Shown in pieces: positions 59,400-64,000 of a stretch of 64,000 bases of DNA. This DNA is from Magnolia sinica (taxonomy: Eukaryota; Streptophyta; Magnoliopsida; Magnoliales; Magnoliaceae), in contig NC_080582.1 in NCBI RefSeq assembly GCF_029962835.1, positions 14,268,032 to 14,332,031 of the forward strand, read 5' to 3'. The translations under genes and the position numbers were made by a program. The first letter of the stretch is position 1. Every line of letters begins with the position of its first letter. Under the pieces are notes generated by a model. The model was not told where the DNA came from. It did not search any database and worked only from the letters and a program-made list of their open reading frames with translations.

Positions 59400-59835
59400 C
59401 AAAGGTGCTAAAGCAGCCCGCTCCTATTTTCCTCCCTTGTTTTTCCTAACATAGCCTACCTTCTTCATATTCTTGAGAGACTCGAACAGAGACTTCTCCT
59501 GGTTGTTGGATGCCTTTCTGAAAGGATTCTTAAGCCGTTGAAACTGTATCTTCCTTAGCACTACCCTCACTGGCAGTTGTATTCAATTCCATCTTCTCTT
59601 GTCCTGCCTTTTTCTTCTCTTTCAACTTCTCATCGCTGTAAGATGCCTTTGCAAAAGGATTCACCAACTGCCGAAACTAGACCTAACTGCTTGCTTCTGT
59701 TGCATTTCCGATACCAGCTGTTTTGTTGGTTTCAATCACTACCATCTTAGCCTTCTCTTTTGATTTCTCTTGTTTTGAGAATTGAAGGGCAGGAATGGAA
59801 TTGATGGTTCTGATGCTCTATGGTTTCGATTACAG
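59400..59835 (-). pseudogene. Lysine-rich gene relic (right copy), two frames, unrecognised
   Basis: On the minus strand one frame reads a Lys/Glu-rich peptide with QFSKQEKSKEKAK, two stops, then RQLVNPFAKASYSDEKLKEK. A second frame continues with RLKNPFRKASNNQEKSLFES and ends ...KKVGYVRKNKGGK at a stop near 59435. The two NPF(A/R)KAS units with similar surroundings look like an internal repeat of a real protein's C-terminal tail. One frame change and two stops argue for a pseudogene, though an unnoticed intron is possible. It continues into the duplicated arm at 59712. Confidence 0.45.
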
Positions 59836-60890
59836 GCAAGTAACCATATGTTTTATTCCCAATGGATGCATTAGAAAATGAAGACGGACATGTCACTGCC
59901 CCTGACAATCTTTCCTGTAAGAAAATGCATCACTTTATTACATAACATAACAATGGCAGGAGTTGGCTTGCAAACAAAATCGTAATTTTCCAAAAACGAA
60001 TAATAGAAACAAGATCAATAAGAATTAGAAACATAAATCTCCACGATCAACAAATATTATGGAGTAACATTTAACATACTAGTAGATATAGCACATACAA
60101 TGCATGTGGAGCAAGGTATTTAGAAATGGTAACGGCTGGCTGTATGACGGATACCATGCAGGCCGTGCGGCCTTGTAATGGTCAAAGCTTCCTTTAAAGG
60201 AAATAGAATGTATCAGCCCCATATCAGGCCTTTAAAGGCCTTTTTACAGGTCGGGCTTTACAGCCCCGTATCACATGATTGTAAAGAGAGTGTGCAGCAG
60301 TAATAAATAGAGGGAGTGGTGTGTAAGAAAAGTGGGAATCGGTGGAGGGGCAGTTTTAAAATAGTAATGGTTCAAACCATCCAAGACCTCCAGGTTGGAT
60401 CCACTTTAAATAGCTCACCATAAACATCTATTTCTTGAATTTTGTGCCATTAATTGTTTTTATTTCAACTGTTCATTCAACACCCACCAAACAGAAATCA
60501 AATCAATGCAATCCTCTGTTTAAGAGATTCAAATGGACCCACGATTTTTATGGTTTATTTTGAGTTCATTACATGCCACTTGCACAAATTTATTAATGCT
60601 CATGTATCAATTATCATACTTTGCCACATTATCAAAGCTTTTTTCATTGTAAAGAGAATTTCTCATTATAAAGAGAGGAGCATCTTCAAACAGCCAAATA
60701 ACTTCTCCAAATTACCTGCATGCCCATCATTTCAGTCTAAAACCCTTTATCATGTCCTTGAGTAACACAAGCTTTTAGCCTCTCAGGAAACTAAATGCTG
60801 GAAATTTTGCCCGTTTACTCCCATTATATATAGAAGATATGAGCAGTGTTTCGAGTGTCAGTATTGATGCATATATGACACCCTTGGGAT

Positions 60891-62474
60891 CAAGGTGTCC
60901 CGTATCGGCATCGGTTGGTGTAACGGTGCCCTCCGAAACCGATACGGATACGGGGGCGTAACGGTGATATGGGGGCGTAACGGCCCATAACAGCGCAAAA
61001 TTTTTTTTTTCCCAAAAAAATATGAAAAAATATGAATTAAATCCAGAATATTCTAATCATTCCAAATATGCATTCATTTATAAATTGGAACATGTTTATG
61101 GTGGTGTAACGGTCCACTCTTTGGTGAGAAGTTGTATCGGACTGTCTAATGAATTTATGAACCAGATAACCTGAATTTGACTACAAAATTCATATATTTA
61201 ATTTTCTAACTATCTACTATCAATGATAGATACATTGGAATGAATGTAATATGACAATATCTTACATTTAGGTGTTTGCAATTATTTTTGAGGGCCAAAA
61301 AAAATTCATGCGTAAATAGAAAAAAAATATATATTAAAAAAAAATATAAAATGACACCCCAAATATGTAAAATGCACATTAACATGTTCTACTATGATTA
61401 ACACATCATATAACATCATTAAAACAGCAAAAGAATCATTAAAAAATGATTTTTCGAATTTTCAAAAAAAGGGCCAAAATAAATGCGTAAATAGAAAAAA
61501 ATATAAAATGGCACCCCAAATCTGTAAAATGCACATTAACATATTCTACTATGATTAACACATCATATGGCATGATTAAAACAGCAAAATAACTATTAAA
61601 AATTGATTTTTCGAATTTTAAAAAAAGGGGCCAAAATTCATGCGTAAATAGAAAAAAAAAATTTTAAAATATAAAATGGCACCCCAAATCTGTAAAATGC
61701 ACATTAACGTGTTCTACTATGATTAACACATCATATGGCATCATTAAAATAACAAAAGAATCATTAAAAAATAATTTTTGAATTTTCAAAAAAAGGGCCA
61801 AAATAAATGCGTAAATAGAAAAAAATATTAAAAAAATATAAAATGGCACCCCAAATCTGTAAAATGCACATTAACATATTCTGCTATGATTAACACATCA
61901 AATGGCATGATTAAAACAGCAAAACAACCATTAAAAATTGATTTTTCGAATTTTAAAAAAAGGGCCAAAATAAATGCGTAAATAGAAAAAAATATAAAAA
62001 AATTATTAAATGGCACCCCAAATCTGTAAAATGCATATTAACATGTTCTACTATGATTAACACATCATATGGCATGATTAAAACAGCAAAACATATTTAA
62101 AAAAAGTATAAATACCTATTTTTGACGAATTTCTGAAAAATGGCCCACCGAGCTTTGATTCATGAAAATCCGTAATATAATGTGTTTTTATCTCAAATAC
62201 CCAGCCAAGGTTGGTCGAAATTAGTAGTAGAAGGAATGAGAAACAGTTTGAAAGCAAGAGGTTTCAAAAAAACAGCAAAAACAGAGCTTAAAATGAAAAA
62301 AAAAAAAGTTACCGTTATTCGGCCAATACGGGCCCGTAACGGCCGTTACACCCCGTAACGGGCCTGTATCGGCCGATACGGGTACAAAATCGGGTAACGG
62401 CCGATACGACACCAAAACGCGTAACGGTTCCCACCGTTGTAACGGCCGATACGTAACCGTTTTGGCACACCATG
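60891..62474. mobile_element. Non-autonomous hAT-like element (1,584 bp) with tandem interior
   Basis: The exact 8-bp duplication CTTGGGAT lies at 60883-60890 and 62475-62482. The other duplication arm has one copy (GTTGGGAT, 1153-1160), which confirms the insertion. Ends CAAGGTGTCCCGTATCGG and, inverted, CATGGTGTGCCAAAACGG. Subterminal regions are rich in CGTAACGG / CCGATACGG in both orientations. No transposase. The AT-rich centre is mostly a tandem repeat. Confidence 0.93.
61292..62100 (+). repeat. Tandem repeat inside the hAT-like element, about 165 bp x 5
   Basis: Units start GGGCCAAAA at 61292, 61471, 61628, 61795 and 61962 (spacings 179, 157, 167, 167). Each contains AATGGCACCCCAAATCTGTA (first unit variant) and CTACTATGATTAACACATCA. 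The minus-strand frames here (61664-61849, 61828-62016) are repeats of one another and not genes. Confidence 0.93.
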
Positions 62475-64000
62475 CTTGGGATATGGAAACATATTAGGCA
62501 TTGCATGGGAAATATAATGTGTATCGCGTAATGTATTGTTGTCTTTAGGAAACATCAGAATATTGGTCAAATTTTTCAATGAAACTTCAGGAGATATTAT
62601 AATAGGCATTAATACACGCTTAGAATTCAAAAGATCATAAAAAACCAGTACTACACATCATAAGTTCCTTCGTATAAGGTCCTAAACTCTACAATGTTGG
62701 ACAAAAGTGATGCAACTATATTCAAGATCAGTTCATGTAATATAAATCATAAAAGACATGTATGAAAACACAATCAATACATTCAAAAGCCAAATTTGTC
62801 CTTCACTATACAGTGCATGTATTTAAAATATATATTTTTAAAATTATATTTATAATTTTTTTTAAAAAAAATTTGAAGTAAATAAATGAGTGCAGCTGAT
62901 GTTAAGATCAGCACTCATAAGTACATAAGTAACATCTGGTCAATGTAATTTTTTTCAAACAATTTATTTATTTATTTTACACACCCACGCACTCACACCG
63001 CAGTGGGATTTCACCACAATGGGTACTTGAACCCACGACCTCGTGTTGAAACTCTTCTGAATCTACCATCTAGGCATGAGTAATTTATTTTATTTATTTA
63101 TTTATTGATTATTTTTAATTAAAAAATAATTTTTTGAAAGTTCCCAAAAGTTTCGTCAATCTGTAAATCAACCTTCAAGCACTCTCACATGATTTTTCTA
63201 CACTCTAATTGCAAGCTAAATGGGTGCCTATTTTCTCCAAATTCAAAAATCAAAGGTCAAAATCCATAATTGAAAGTACGAAACATGCAAAATCATGAAT
63301 TACTAACTTAATTCCATAAATTCCAACAAATTTATACAAGAGAAAACAATTTAAATTAGCAAAAACTCACCACATGCTCTCCCGTCTCGATTTCAACACC
63401 CAAATTCCCTTTCCCCTCCAAACAAATGAAAAGAATTGGTTGAAATCCCTTTAGCAATACAATCACAGTCATTGTTTGAAGTATCTCCAATATTATCAAA
63501 ATATCCCCAATATTATCTGTGTCTCTAGCTCGACGATACTAATAACACTGGTAGCGATACCGATAACACCGATAGTATCAAGAGTTCCAGGTATTGGCAA
63601 TGTATCGTTGAGTATCACCAATGTATTGATATCGTTAATATTTTTTACTATGTAAATTCTAGATGTTGCTTGTATTTCGATATCACCAATGTATCGCCAA
63701 TATTTTCAACTATGTAAATTCTAGGTATCATATCGCCAGTCTCTCAACAATATTTTGATTATATCACCAATGTATCGATATCATCAAAATTTTGTTTATT
63801 AAAAAAATCCATATTAAAAATTTTTTATGGGCACATGGTTTTAAGCAATGTTCAATTTGTCGATGATAATATCAATAACATCAGGATATTATTGTTATCA
63901 CAACATGGGCAATATCAAGACCATAATCTTTTATTTCCTTTCCAGTTGCCAATGATTTCATGGCTAAATATTGTGTTGTCGATATTCTGAAATATCGATG

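Larger units (their letters stand above)
59712..64000 (+). repeat. Segmental duplication, right arm (truncated by window edge)
   Basis: Direct copy of 1-2662. Apart from the 60891-62474 insertion, differences are scattered substitutions and short indels (for example TTTTTACAGG near 60241 and an extra TTTCTCATTATAAAGAG near 60657). It ends at the window border in the same position of the repeat where the left arm reaches 2662. Confidence 0.93.

Noticed and set aside
61664..62016. Two hydrophobic small proteins
   Set aside because: They are the same frame of successive 165-bp tandem units.
1..64000. tRNA, rRNA or organelle-derived sequence
   Set aside because: No cloverleaf with conserved A/B boxes, rRNA segment or plastid gene was recognised; the tRNA-related motifs found are retroelement primer sites.

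Overview
This is a transposon-rich stretch of nuclear plant DNA. It holds many plant-type LTR retrotransposons (Ty1/copia and Ty3/gypsy), a LINE remnant, hAT-, Mutator- and PIF-like non-coding DNA elements, AT microsatellites, and almost no host genes. A short-element core found many times (with CACCATGATG and TCCATCCATTT boxes) is one I associate with magnoliid genomes such as Liriodendron or Magnolia. That is recollection, not a search, so take the organism as 'angiosperm, perhaps a magnoliid'.

Layout. (1) 1-2662 is repeated in direct orientation at 59712-64000, so two arms of a segmental duplication flank the window. The second arm carries an extra 1.58 kb hAT-like element that is absent from the first. 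(2) 4.4-9.8 kb holds a decayed minus-strand copia fragment split by a 1.08 kb hAT element with an exact 8-bp target duplication, then a dead LINE fragment. (3) 12.5-20.4 kb is a nest: a roughly 2 kb gypsy-type LTR split first by a 742-bp hAT element and then by a complete but dead 5.1 kb copia element with TSD CTTAC. (4) 20852-21568 (minus) is the only convincing host gene: two exons, a small predicted four-span membrane protein of unknown function, with a TATA box. (5) 21.9-28.5 kb is copia gag debris, a 3.5 kb probable solo LTR and another LTR-like piece with an 11-bp tandem repeat. (6) 28568-36485 is a 7.9 kb insertion with GGGCCC... terminal inverted repeats and a TCA duplication. It carries a very large foldback made of a 21-bp minisatellite: about 2.7 kb in one orientation, a spacer of about 57 bp, then about 2.2 kb inverted. 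A paralogous empty site lies near 50.8 kb. (7) 37.3-48.5 kb is a head-to-tail triplet of a Mutator-like MITE. The third copy holds a very young 9.6 kb gypsy (Tat-like) element whose LTRs differ by three substitutions and one indel. It encodes gag-pol on the minus strand and, on the opposite strand, a separate TATA-driven ORF with two introns. (8) 48.5-58.8 kb is a mosaic of short inverted-repeat elements that share one quasi-palindromic core behind different termini, including an internal duplication (49.2-50.7 and 53.4-56.7 kb) and an LTR insertion.

Nothing suggests cooperating host genes. The window is best read as layers of transposon insertion whose order can be worked out. The best candidates for something undescribed are the giant inverted 21-bp minisatellite inside the GGGCCC element, and the family of foldback elements with interchangeable ends.
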